Positions 1 to 7,789 of a stretch of DNA of 46,206 nucleotides are shown here, one piece after another. The DNA comes from Bacteroidales bacterium (GTDB lineage Bacteria; Bacteroidota; Bacteroidia; Bacteroidales; CAIWKO01), in assembly GCA_023228145.1 (NCBI GenBank), contig JALOBU010000023.1, positions 1-46,206 of the forward strand, written 5' to 3'. A program made the translations under genes and the position numbers. Numbering within the stretch: position 1 is the first letter of the stretch; every line of letters begins with the position of its first letter. The notes below the pieces were generated by a model. The model made no database searches, was not told the origin of the DNA, and saw only the letters and a program-made list of their open reading frames with translations.

Positions 1-6
1 ATAAAA

Positions 7-1173
7 TTACTTTCCACCAACACTCTTGAGCCCGCCGGTTTCCGGGTAAACATCAAAATGCCTGATATTGGCGGGCATAAAAGTGAGCACGCCATACTGC
101 GAGATAAGGAATTTTCCACTTATGTTTACAGTGTTTGAATTGTAAAGTTTCACTTCGGCATAATCGGGTATGCGGTAATAAAAACCATGTTGCTTGGTTT
201 TCAGGGTGTCTTTTCCGGTTTGATATGCCTGCAGCGCTTTGGTGTTCTCTGATTTATTTATTGATAAGTAAACGGGCTCTCCGTAAGGATCGCCGGTTTC
301 GAGCACACCATGCAGCGTGGAAAAACGGAATAAAGGAACTGAATCCGAGGGCTTGTCGGCCTTGGGAATGTAATTAAAACTGTAAGTAATCTTCTTTGTG
401 AAGATGATGCCGGTAAAAAGTTTGCGGTATTCATTTTCAAGTTTTTCCAGCTCTTCGTTCATAAGTTTAAAAGTTTCTTTGTCGTAGTTCACTTCCTGAA
501 ACCCGCTGATGAGGTTAAAACGGTTATCTTTCACCTTGATGATGAAGTCGGCTGCATCTTTCGCTTTCTGCTCGGGTGTTTTTTCAACCATCGAACGTTT
601 ATACGTTACTTTCTCAACGGTGATTGAATCCAAATTGACCTTCTCAATGATCGTGTCCACTTTTTCAAACAGGTTCAGGTCGGTATAATACTTAAAAATA
701 TCCGGGAACACGTTTCCTGCTTCATTAAAAACACAAACAGGTTTCTCCGGCGATACCGTATCCTTATGTTTTTTCGTCCCCAAAATAATCCCCGATTCAT
801 CAAGCGCCATGCGGAATTGTTCCATCTCACTGCTGCACTTTTGTTTCATTTCAACAAAAAAATACTGCTGCGGGTCAGGCTCGCTGATTGAAGAAAGTTT
901 TAGCTCGCTGATTTCATAAACAGTACTGTTGTTTTTTATCACATTTGTAATGCCTAAGTATTTCTCCGCAAATTCAGCATAAGGCCCCCTGATTTGTTCT
1001 GTTTTGTTCACAACAACATCAATCTGAATGATATTCCGGGGCAATGCATAATAAAAACCTTCCCCTTCAGCAGGATCACCTGATTCACCTATCCGGCTTA
1101 TATGAACAATGGACTTTGAACATGAAAAAATCATCAGTGAACTGAGTAATAAAAAACAATACCTTTTAATCAT
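7..1173 (-). CDS. DUF4831 family lipoprotein
   Basis: A 388-residue protein starting with a lipoprotein signal: hydrophobic residues 5-17 lead to Cys18 in an IFSC lipobox-like context, followed by Ser-Lys. The body matches my memory of the DUF4831 family of Bacteroidetes: an early 'YYALP' strand followed by 'GPYAEFAEKYLG', then a long alpha/beta region with no catalytic motif I can identify. Expected location is the periplasm or outer-membrane inner leaflet. The function of this family is unknown to me. The gene points away from the rrf2 gene and shares a 124-bp intergenic region with it. No neighbour downstream is visible, since the window edge follows the stop codon. Family assignment is by recognition of sequence style only. 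Confidence 0.75.
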   Translation of the reverse strand: MIKRYCFLLLSSLMIFSCSKSIVHISRIGESGDPAEGEGFYYALPRNIIQIDVVVNKTEQIRGPYAEFAEKYLGITNVIKNNSTVYEISELKLSSISEPDPQQYFFVEMKQKCSSEMEQFRMALDESGIILGTKKHKDTVSPEKPVCVFNEAGNVFPDIFKYYTDLNLFEKVDTIIEKVNLDSITVEKVTYKRSMVEKTPEQKAKDAADFIIKVKDNRFNLISGFQEVNYDKETFKLMNEELEKLENEYRKLFTGIIFTKKITYSFNYIPKADKPSDSVPLFRFSTLHGVLETGDPYGEPVYLSINKSENTKALQAYQTGKDTLKTKQHGFYYRIPDYAEVKLYNSNTVNISGKFLISQYGVLTFMPANIRHFDVYPETGGLKSVGGK

Positions 1174-1189
1174 TGCTATTATTTTTATG

Positions 1190-1197
1190 CAAACTTA
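1190..1197 (-). promoter_or_regulatory. candidate -7 box (TAAGTTTG) of the DUF4831 gene
   Basis: Read on the minus strand this is TAAGTTTG, a match to the Bacteroidetes -7 consensus TAnnTTTG. It lies about 17 bases upstream of the start codon, so transcription would begin with a very short leader. No clear -33 TTTG is seen. Confidence 0.4.
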
Positions 1198-1259
1198 CAA
1201 GTATTTTACAAATAATAAAAACGATATTTTCCATTAAAATGAATCTGCAAAGGGACCTG

Positions 1260-1284
1260 ACAAATTAATTAATTTGTAATTTTG
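1260..1284 (+). promoter_or_regulatory. candidate rrf2 promoter with an abutting 18-bp palindrome
   Basis: ACAAATTAATTAATTTGT at 1260-1277 is a perfect 18-bp palindrome. Its last base is also the first base of TAATTTTG (1277-1284), which fits the Bacteroidetes -7 consensus TAnnTTTG. The start codon of the Rrf2 regulator follows 13 bases later. A palindrome directly against the core promoter of a regulator gene is where an autoregulatory operator would be expected. AT-rich palindromes also arise by chance, so binding is inference. Confidence 0.45.
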
Positions 1285-1297
1285 AACAAATTACGCC

Positions 1298-1732
1298 ATG
1301 CTATCTAAAAAGACACAATATTCATTTTATGCCCTGGTTCACCTTGCAAGAGAGTATCAGAAAGGGCCGGTACTCATCAGCACCATATCTCAAAGCGAAA
1401 AAATTCCTAAGAAGTTTCTTGAAGCCATACTTCTGGAACTTAAAAAAAACGGCTATGTCGAAAGCAAAAAAGGCAAAGGAGGCGGTTATTTTCTGGTGAA
1501 ACCACCCCAGCAGATAAATCTTGCAGAAATATTACGTTTATTTGAAGGCGCCATTGCCTTGCTACCTTGTGCTGCCTACAAATTTTACAAACCCTGTACT
1601 CAATGCAAAGATGAAAAAAAATGCGGCCTGCGCTCAGTAATCAAAGATGTTCGCGAAGAAACTGTTCAGTTACTTAAAAGTTATACATTGGCAAGCGTAT
1701 TAAAAAAAGAAAAAGAATTAATGAAAAAATAA
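1298..1732 (+). CDS. Rrf2 family transcriptional regulator with four clustered cysteines
   Basis: A 144-residue protein, the usual length for the Rrf2 family (IscR, NsrR, CymR). The N-terminal half is the winged helix: 'YSFYALVHLA' helix 1, 'ISQSEKIPKKFLEAILLELKK' around residues 31-50 as the recognition region, and a 'GKGGGYFL' wing at about 59-66. Cys91, Cys100, Cys103 and Cys109 sit in the region that holds Fe-S ligands in IscR and NsrR, although the spacing here (x8, x2, x5) is not that of IscR. It could sense a cluster, redox state or sulfur supply; this is inference. It is followed by the Pst-like operon after 68 bases containing a palindrome over the promoter, so it is the obvious candidate regulator of that operon. 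Confidence 0.85.
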   Translation: MLSKKTQYSFYALVHLAREYQKGPVLISTISQSEKIPKKFLEAILLELKKNGYVESKKGKGGGYFLVKPPQQINLAEILRLFEGAIALLPCAAYKFYKPCTQCKDEKKCGLRSVIKDVREETVQLLKSYTLASVLKKEKELMKK

Positions 1733-1747
1733 TTTTTTTTACAAAAT

Positions 1748-1780
1748 AGTCTACTATTTTAGTAGACTTTTATATATTTG
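1748..1780 (+). promoter_or_regulatory. Pst-like operon promoter overlapped by a perfect operator-like palindrome
   Basis: AGTCTACTA (1748-1756) and its exact reverse complement TAGTAGACT (1760-1768) are separated by TTT. Five bases downstream lies TATATTTG (1773-1780), a full match to the Bacteroidetes -7 box TAnnTTTG. The 21-bp dyad therefore occupies the spacer and -33 area of the promoter, a typical repressor position. The pstS-like start codon is at 1801. With no T-run after the hairpin and a promoter immediately next to it, an operator is more likely than a terminator for rrf2. Confidence 0.65.
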
Positions 1781-1800
1781 CAGAAAATTAAATCATTTAT

Positions 1801-2766
1801 ATGAAAAAATTATTGTTTTTGCTTAGAATAGCTTTGATCTCAGTATTTTTTTCATGCACTATTTCATGCAACGGCCCAGTAAAAGAGCAAAAATCAAAAG
1901 ATTTAAAAGGAAAAATTTCCATTTCCGGCGCTTTTGCGATGTACCCTCTTACGGTGGAATGGGCTGAAGAATTTAAAAAAATACATCCTGATGTTACCAT
2001 GGATATATCTGCGGGTGGAGCCGGCAAAGGTATGGTAGATGTGATGAATGGTTTGGTGGATATAGCTATGTTTTCACGCGAAGTAAGCCCGGAAGAAAAG
2101 TCAAAAGGGGCTTGGTATATCGCAACAGCAAAAGATGCTGTTCTTCCCACCATCAACAAATCAAACCCTGTGTTTCCTGAGCTTGCAGTTAAAGGGCTTA
2201 AACGGCAGGATTTTATAGACATTTTTATTACCGGTAGCAGAAAAAACTGGAGCGGGCTGGTGAAAACCAGCAATAATAAGATAAACCTTTATACACGTTC
2301 TGATGCATGCGGTGCAGCCGAGATGTGGGCCAAATATTTAGGCAAAAAACAGGAAGACCTGAAAGGGGTTGGTGTTTACGGCGACCCCGGAATATGTGAT
2401 GCCGTAAAAAATGATAAATACGGCATCGGTTTCAATAATATAGCTTACGCTTATGACCCCGCAACCAAAGAAAATTATAATGGTATAGGCATAATTCCGC
2501 TGGATATCAATGAAGACGGCATAATAGACAGCACTGAAAGCTTTTACGACAATCTTGATAAACTTATAAACGCAATAAAGAAAGGACAATTTCCCTCACC
2601 TCCTGCCAGGGAACTTTATTTCATCACCAAAGGCAAACCTGAGAAGCCTGTTATTATTGAGTTTTTAAGGTTTGTTCTTAATGAAGGGCAAAAATATGTT
2701 CATGAAGCAGGCTACGTAGAATTAAGTGATGAAAAGGTCAAAGCAGAAATCGAAAAACTGAACTAA
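1801..2766 (+). CDS. PstS-like substrate-binding lipoprotein of an ABC importer
   Basis: A 321-residue periplasmic binding protein of the PstS type (PBP_like_2 fold). The signal sequence ends at Cys19 or Cys23; the latter, before Asn-Gly, is the likelier lipidated residue. The family's landmark segments are present: 'ISISGAFAMYPL' (40-50), 'AGGAGKGMVDVMNGLVDIAM' (71-90) and 'RSDACGAAEMWAKYL' (166-180). The Ser/Thr residues that bind phosphate in classical PstS (a G-S/A-x-T near the N-terminus and S-G-T in the third loop) are here mostly Ala, Phe, Met and Cys (Ala44, Met47, Cys170, Ala172). The protein clearly belongs to this family by fold, but phosphate as ligand is doubtful. It is the first gene of the operon, followed by two permeases, an ATPase and a porin. 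Confidence 0.8.
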   Translation: MKKLLFLLRIALISVFFSCTISCNGPVKEQKSKDLKGKISISGAFAMYPLTVEWAEEFKKIHPDVTMDISAGGAGKGMVDVMNGLVDIAMFSREVSPEEKSKGAWYIATAKDAVLPTINKSNPVFPELAVKGLKRQDFIDIFITGSRKNWSGLVKTSNNKINLYTRSDACGAAEMWAKYLGKKQEDLKGVGVYGDPGICDAVKNDKYGIGFNNIAYAYDPATKENYNGIGIIPLDINEDGIIDSTESFYDNLDKLINAIKKGQFPSPPARELYFITKGKPEKPVIIEFLRFVLNEGQKYVHEAGYVELSDEKVKAEIEKLN

Positions 2767-2778
2767 CAACGCCAACTA

Positions 2779-3669
2779 ATGTTTTTTTCTAAGCAGGAAA
2801 AAATCAGCACAGCCATCATGTATGTGTTTTTGGGGGTGATTATTGCGCTTCCGTTAATAATGTTTATAGGACTTGTCATAAAGTCCGGACATGTACTTCA
2901 GGAAAACTCATTAATAAATCTTTTATTTTCTACCGAATGGAAGCCTTTTCAGGGGAAATTCGGGTTTGCATCTTACATATACAGTTCTGTTCTTGTTACT
3001 TTGCTCTCGTTACTGATGGCAGTTCCTTTGTGCCTGCTCACAGCCATATACCTGACATACTATGCACGCAGTATTTATCTTAAAGTGATGCAACCGGTAA
3101 TTGACATTCTCGCAGGAATTCCTTCCATCATTTATGGTATCTGGGGTGTGTTGCTCATTGTCCCGCTGATATCAAAACACATTGCTCCATTTTTTGAGAT
3201 AGAATCTTCTGGTTATTCCGTTATTTCAGGCGCTTTGGTGCTTGCAATCATGATAACGCCTTTCATCCTTAACATTCTAATTGAAATTTTCAGAAGCATT
3301 GCCAAAGAATTGCCTGAAACATCCATTGCACTGGGGGCAACAAAATGGCAGACCATAAAATTTGTTGTTCTGCGTAAAGCATTCACAGGTATTGTTTCCG
3401 CTGTGGTGTTTGGCCTTTCAAGAGCTTTCGGCGAAACCATTGCTGTGCTGATGGTGGTCGGAAATGTAGCTCAGATTCCAAAGGATATTTTTCAGCCTGC
3501 TTACCCTTTGCCTGCTCTGATTGCTAATAATTTTGGCGAGATGCTTTCCATCCCCGGCTATGATTCTGCCCTCATGTTCGCTGCACTGATATTGCTGGTG
3601 ATAGTAATGTTATTCAATCTGGCAGCACGCTGGCTTATTTCACGATATGAAGTAAAAGCATGCCTATGA
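2779..3669 (+). CDS. PstC-like ABC transporter permease
   Basis: A 296-residue inner-membrane protein with about six hydrophobic segments, starting at residues 11-33. The binding-protein-dependent transport (BPD) permease loop that contacts the ATPase is visible as 'ELPETSIALGATKWQTIKFVVLRKAFTGI' in the second half, with the EAA-motif glycine in 'ALGATKWQ'. The segment 'PVIDILAGIPSIIYGIWG' is typical for PstC/PstA. It begins 12 bases after the binding-protein gene and its stop overlaps the start of the next permease, so the operon is translationally coupled. Membership of the Pst subfamily is clear from the sequence; the ion carried is not. Confidence 0.85.
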   Translation: MFFSKQEKISTAIMYVFLGVIIALPLIMFIGLVIKSGHVLQENSLINLLFSTEWKPFQGKFGFASYIYSSVLVTLLSLLMAVPLCLLTAIYLTYYARSIYLKVMQPVIDILAGIPSIIYGIWGVLLIVPLISKHIAPFFEIESSGYSVISGALVLAIMITPFILNILIEIFRSIAKELPETSIALGATKWQTIKFVVLRKAFTGIVSAVVFGLSRAFGETIAVLMVVGNVAQIPKDIFQPAYPLPALIANNFGEMLSIPGYDSALMFAALILLVIVMLFNLAARWLISRYEVKACL

Positions 3670-4523
3670 GAAAAAAACTTCTTGTATTCGAGGAATCATT
3701 TTTTAAGTTGCTGATGAAAATTTCCCTGGGACTTCTGGTGCTTATTCTTTTGCTCATTATTTTCAGTATCTTTTACAAAGGCATGCCGTCATTATCATGG
3801 GAAATGATTTCGCAAACGCCGAAAGGCGGTTATTATTTCGGCAAGGGCGGTGGTGTGCTTAACGCCATTATCGGTTCGTTATATCTTGCTTTTGGCGCCA
3901 CACTGCTGGCTTTTGTCATCGGCTTGCCTGTAGCCATGCTGATGAATGTCCATCTGAAAAAACATAAACATTTTGTCAATTCCATACGTTTTCTTCTGGA
4001 TATCTTATGGGGAATTCCTTCTATTGTCTATGGCGCTTTCGGATTTACCCTGATGGTTGCCCTCGGCTTGAAAACATCTTTGCTCGCAGGTATCATCACC
4101 GTAGCATTATTTATTCTTCCTATCATGATACGAGCCATGGATGAAGTGCTGAGAAATGTGCCTGCCGGACTGATGGAAGTTTCTGTGTCGTTAGGTTCCA
4201 ACCGCTCGCAAACAGCTTTCATTGTGTATCTCAGGCAGTGTTCATCAGCTATTGTTACTGCGATTATGATATCTTTCGGAAGGGCAATAGGAGACGCAGC
4301 CTCTGTGCTTTTCACTACCGGTTATACCGACAATATTCCTACATCAATAACACAACCTTCTGCGACGCTTCCTTTATCCATATTTTTTCAACTCTCCTCT
4401 CCTATTCCCGAAGTGCAAAGCCGGGCCTATGCTTCAGCTGCCATCCTCACCATATTAATATTGATAATCAGCGTTATGGCACGCTTATTATCGAACAAAT
4501 ACAATAAAAACAAAATCTCCTGA
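3660..4523 (+). CDS. PstA-like ABC transporter permease
   Basis: A 287-residue inner-membrane permease, partner of the preceding one. It has an N-terminal membrane segment (about residues 14-39), 'LLDILWGIPSIVYGAFGFTLMVALG' like PstA, and an EAA loop 'VPAGLMEVSVSLGSNRSQTAFIVYLRQC'. The start at 3660 overlaps the upstream stop by 10 bases; the second Met at 3666 would give a classic ATGA overlap with that stop and is an equally good start. No PhoU or PhoBR genes accompany the operon. Confidence 0.85.
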   Translation: MPMRKKLLVFEESFFKLLMKISLGLLVLILLLIIFSIFYKGMPSLSWEMISQTPKGGYYFGKGGGVLNAIIGSLYLAFGATLLAFVIGLPVAMLMNVHLKKHKHFVNSIRFLLDILWGIPSIVYGAFGFTLMVALGLKTSLLAGIITVALFILPIMIRAMDEVLRNVPAGLMEVSVSLGSNRSQTAFIVYLRQCSSAIVTAIMISFGRAIGDAASVLFTTGYTDNIPTSITQPSATLPLSIFFQLSSPIPEVQSRAYASAAILTILILIISVMARLLSNKYNKNKIS

Positions 4524-4525
4524 AC

Positions 4526-5281
4526 ATGCAGCCGAAAATCAGCATACAAAACCTGAACCTGAGTATAGGAAAGCATCACATTTTGAAAAACATAAATCTG
4601 GACATACCACCTAATCAGGTTACTGTCATACTCGGGCCTTCGGGTTGCGGCAAAACCACTCTGATGAAATGCTTAAACCGCCTCATTGACCTGGAAGAAA
4701 ATATCAGCATTCAGGGCAACATATTGATTGACGGTGAAGATATACTCCATACTAAATCCGATTTATCCAGCATACGTAAAAAAATGGGACTTCTCTCCCA
4801 GCGCCCCTATCCACTGCCGATGAATATTTTTGACAATATTGCTTACGGACTCAAAATAAACAGAATTGGAAACAGAAAGACAATAAAAGAAAAAGTGGAA
4901 TTTTATCTCAAGCAGGTGAACCTTTGGGATGAAGTGAAAGACAGACTCAAAGAGCCTGCTTCACGTCTTTCTCTGGGACAGCAGCAACGATTATGCCTGG
5001 CACGCGGCCTTGCCGTGGAACCTGAAATAATCCTTGCAGATGAGCCCACCTCAGCACTTGACCCGCTTTCCAGTGCAACCATCGAAAAGAAATTTATTCA
5101 GCTGAAAGATAGTTATACTTTAATAATGGTTACTCATATTTTACGGCAGGCAAAACGTGTTGCCGATTATGTAGTTTTTATGTACCTGGGTGAAATTATG
5201 GAATGTGGTAAAGCCGAAGATTTTTTTAATAATCCAAAGCAAGAAATCACAAAAAAATACCTGCAGGGAATATTTAATTAA
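4526..5281 (+). CDS. PstB-like ABC transporter ATP-binding protein with altered signature
   Basis: A 251-residue ATPase of the PstB subfamily. Walker A is GPSGCGKTT (37-45), the Q-loop is in 'LLSQRPYPLPMNIFDNIAYG' (about 89-108), and Walker B plus D-loop is 'IILADEPTSALDP' (168-180). The switch histidine is in 'IMVTHILRQAKRV'. The signature motif reads LSLGQQQR (148-155) instead of LSGGQQQR, and the usual PstB 'Q-K/R-PNPFP' phrase is 'QRPYPLP'. It begins 2 bases after the permease stop. The ATPase should be functional, but the changes suggest a lineage separate from housekeeping PstB. Confidence 0.85.
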   Translation: MQPKISIQNLNLSIGKHHILKNINLDIPPNQVTVILGPSGCGKTTLMKCLNRLIDLEENISIQGNILIDGEDILHTKSDLSSIRKKMGLLSQRPYPLPMNIFDNIAYGLKINRIGNRKTIKEKVEFYLKQVNLWDEVKDRLKEPASRLSLGQQQRLCLARGLAVEPEIILADEPTSALDPLSSATIEKKFIQLKDSYTLIMVTHILRQAKRVADYVVFMYLGEIMECGKAEDFFNNPKQEITKKYLQGIFN

Positions 5282-5344
5282 GAGTTAATAATAGCTTAAC
5301 ATAATTCTTTATATTTAAGGCTAAATAAGCCAAAACTTATAACC

Positions 5345-6616
5345 ATGATGAAACACCAGGCATTTTTATTGTTCATTCTGATGATAAGCGGCAACAGCAT
5401 TTTTGCCCAGTTCAATCTCAGCGCCGAATACCGCCCCCGTTTTGAGTTCAGAGATGGATTTAAACTACTTCCTCCCGAGTTCGGGCAAACACCTGCGTAT
5501 CAGGTAAGCCATAGGCTGCGGCTGAATGTTGGATTCAAATGGGGTATCGTTAACACATATATTTCTATTCAGGATTACCGCATCTGGGGTGATGAACCCA
5601 TGAAAAAAGATGTTGCCGGCCTGAGTCTTTACCAGGGATGGGCAGAAATAAAGGTATGCGACAGTTTTTTTGTTAAAGCCGGCCGCCAGGAATTTGCTTA
5701 TGACAATCTCAGACTGCTTGATAACGGGGGATTTAACCAGAAGGGGACAGTACATGATGCGCTCCTTCTGAAATACAATATCAGGGGATTTTCGGCAGAC
5801 CTGGGTCTGGCATATAATCAGTCGAGGGATACAATAAACTCCACCGATTACAACACAAGCCTGGGCAACTACAAAACCCTGAGTTTTTTGTGGTTGAAAT
5901 TTAAAATGAAAAATTTCGGCATTCAGGGATTCCTTATAGCTGACGGATACCAGAAGAAACTTACAACAAACACTATTTATTTGAGGGGAACCCACGGCGG
6001 CACTATAAGCTACTTTGGAAAACATATCACTGCTGAAGGCCGTAGTGCTATACAATTCGGGAAGGATGAAACAGGAAAGCTTATCAATGCATGGTATGCA
6101 AACATTGATTTGACATTCAGGCCTTTTGAATTTTTTAACATCATCGGAGGAACAGAATTCCTGAGTGGGAATAACGGTGAAAAACCCGGCGAAACCCGCG
6201 TTAAATATTTTACACCATTATATGGTTCGGGTCACAAGTTCAACGGAAACATGGAATATTTTTCCAAGCCTTCGGGAACAAAGTATTCCGGCCTGATAGA
6301 TGTCTATGCCAAGCTGATATTTATTATAAAAAATAAGTATAATATTCAGGCAGATATTCATTATTTCAGGACAGGAAATAATTATGTACTCAACGAAACT
6401 GTGCAAAGGCCTTACCTTGGCACTGAAGCAGATATTAGCGCAAAAATTCCTATTGTAAAATATGTCGACCTGCAGCTGGGGTATTCAGCCATGTTCGGCA
6501 GCAATACATTGGCAAGCATGCAGGGTAGCAGTAAAAAGAATTTCGGGCACTGGGCTTTTGTGATGTTATGTGTGAAGCCAACTATTTTTACATACGATGT
6601 GGAAAAAAACAAATAA
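5345..6616 (+). CDS. alginate-export-type outer-membrane porin
   Basis: A 423-residue protein with a signal peptide (cleavage probably after 'IFAQ', residue about 22) and alternating beta-strand pattern to the end. The segment 'AEYRPRFEFRDGF', then 'YISIQDYRIWGDE' and 'LYQGWAEI...FVKAGRQEFAYDNLRLL', is characteristic of the alginate export (AlgE-like, PF13372) barrel family. Despite the name, many Bacteroidetes members sit beside small-solute transporters. It lies 63 bases downstream of the Pst-like ATPase on the same strand, with only a poor promoter candidate in between. I infer it provides the outer-membrane pore for the solute imported by that ABC system. Confidence 0.75.
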   Translation: MMKHQAFLLFILMISGNSIFAQFNLSAEYRPRFEFRDGFKLLPPEFGQTPAYQVSHRLRLNVGFKWGIVNTYISIQDYRIWGDEPMKKDVAGLSLYQGWAEIKVCDSFFVKAGRQEFAYDNLRLLDNGGFNQKGTVHDALLLKYNIRGFSADLGLAYNQSRDTINSTDYNTSLGNYKTLSFLWLKFKMKNFGIQGFLIADGYQKKLTTNTIYLRGTHGGTISYFGKHITAEGRSAIQFGKDETGKLINAWYANIDLTFRPFEFFNIIGGTEFLSGNNGEKPGETRVKYFTPLYGSGHKFNGNMEYFSKPSGTKYSGLIDVYAKLIFIIKNKYNIQADIHYFRTGNNYVLNETVQRPYLGTEADISAKIPIVKYVDLQLGYSAMFGSNTLASMQGSSKKNFGHWAFVMLCVKPTIFTYDVEKNK

Positions 6617-6690
6617 AACAATTTAATCATGCTGATGAATATTTCTTACTCATATATTTTTCAAAAGCTAAAACCACCTATTTTTATTTC

Positions 6691-7602
6691 ATGAAGTTTG
6701 ATCTCACCATATTAGGAAGCAGTTCGGCAACACCAACCAATGAGCGCCACCCCAGCGCACAGGTGCTAAATATTGATGACGAACTTTTTTTAATTGATTG
6801 CGGGGAAGGCACACAGATGCAGATGAGAAAATTTAAAGTCAAATTTCAGCGCATCAACCATATTTTCATATCACATTTGCACGGCGACCATTACCTCGGA
6901 CTGGCGGGACTTTTATTCACTTATCATTTGCTTGGCCGCACAAAAGAGCTCCATGTGTATGCCAACAGCGAACTTCAGGAAATCATAGAAAAACAATTAC
7001 AGGTTTCCGGCACAACACTTATCTTTCCGCTGGTGTTTCACAGCCTGCCGGAAAACAAGCCACATCACTTATATGAAAATAAAAAAATTTCAATAAGCTG
7101 TTTCCCTTTGTTACACAGGGTTCCAACACATGGATTTATATTCCGGCAAAAGCACTGCGAACGAAATATAATTAAAAATAAAATTACGGAACTGAACATC
7201 CCTGTAAATAAAATCCCTGAAATAAAAAACGGCAGCGATTTCACAGATGCCAAAGGTAAAAAGCACTCCAATGCCGAGCTTATCATGGAACCATCTCCGG
7301 AAAAAGTCTATGTGTATTGTTCCGATACCGGGTACTGTCCTAAAATTGTTCCGTTTTTTAAAAACGCCGATATACTTTATCATGAGGCAACATTTATGCA
7401 CGATATGGAGGAACGCGCAAATGCCAAGCAGCACTCAACCACTGTCCATGCAGCTACCATCGCAAAAAAAGCCCATGTTAAAAAATTAATTATTGGCCAC
7501 TATTCGGCCAGATATGATGAGTTGGAACCAGTGCTGAAAGAAACACAAAATGTTTTTAGCAACACCGAAATAGCGGAGGAAGGGAAAATATATTCTGTGT
7601 AA
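6691..7602 (+). CDS. rnz: ribonuclease Z (tRNA 3'-end processing)
   Basis: A 303-residue metallo-beta-lactamase-fold nuclease, the standard length for short-form RNase Z. It removes the 3' trailer of tRNA precursors. The zinc motif is HLHGDH at residues 62-67; further ligands are expected in 'YCSDTGYC' and 'IIGHYSARY' near the C-terminus. 'LGSSSATPT' at the N-terminus is diagnostic. The frame stays open upstream to an ATG at 6568, but homology begins with 'MKFDLTILG', so 6691 is the start chosen. It is separated from the porin by 74 bases and is probably its own unit or read through from it. Confidence 0.92.
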   Translation: MKFDLTILGSSSATPTNERHPSAQVLNIDDELFLIDCGEGTQMQMRKFKVKFQRINHIFISHLHGDHYLGLAGLLFTYHLLGRTKELHVYANSELQEIIEKQLQVSGTTLIFPLVFHSLPENKPHHLYENKKISISCFPLLHRVPTHGFIFRQKHCERNIIKNKITELNIPVNKIPEIKNGSDFTDAKGKKHSNAELIMEPSPEKVYVYCSDTGYCPKIVPFFKNADILYHEATFMHDMEERANAKQHSTTVHAATIAKKAHVKKLIIGHYSARYDELEPVLKETQNVFSNTEIAEEGKIYSV

Positions 7603-7699
7603 TCCAGATTCTAATATTTTAAAAAACACACTTAACGAATAATTATCAGACTGTATCCCCTATAATAAGTCCTATTTATAAAATGTAAAGAAGAATTCG

Positions 7700-7707
7700 T
7701 ATTTTTG
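7700..7707 (+). promoter_or_regulatory. candidate -7 box (TATTTTTG) of the RND efflux operon
   Basis: TATTTTTG matches TAnnTTTG and lies 82 bases before the start of the adaptor gene in a 187-base intergenic region. No inverted repeat for a dedicated repressor is evident around it and no regulator gene is adjacent. Confidence 0.4.
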
Positions 7708-7789
7708 TACTTATTTTTATTATTCAAATAAACTTATATACCATAAATACTTTAGAACATTTGCTTTAGGACGTTTTAAAATATAATCA

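Noticed and set aside
1748..1768. Palindrome as rrf2 terminator
   Set aside because: Only a three-base loop, no GC-rich stem, no proper following T-run, and it overlaps a consensus promoter for the next operon.
1797..2273. 158-codon minus-strand frame
   Set aside because: Antisense to the PstS-like gene, no domain signs, no leader or promoter.
5465..6055. 196-codon minus-strand frame
   Set aside because: Antisense to the porin gene; sequence without recognisable family features.
6568..6690. N-terminal extension of RNase Z in the same frame
   Set aside because: It overlaps the porin's last codons and lacks homology; the conserved start of the family coincides with the ATG at 6691.
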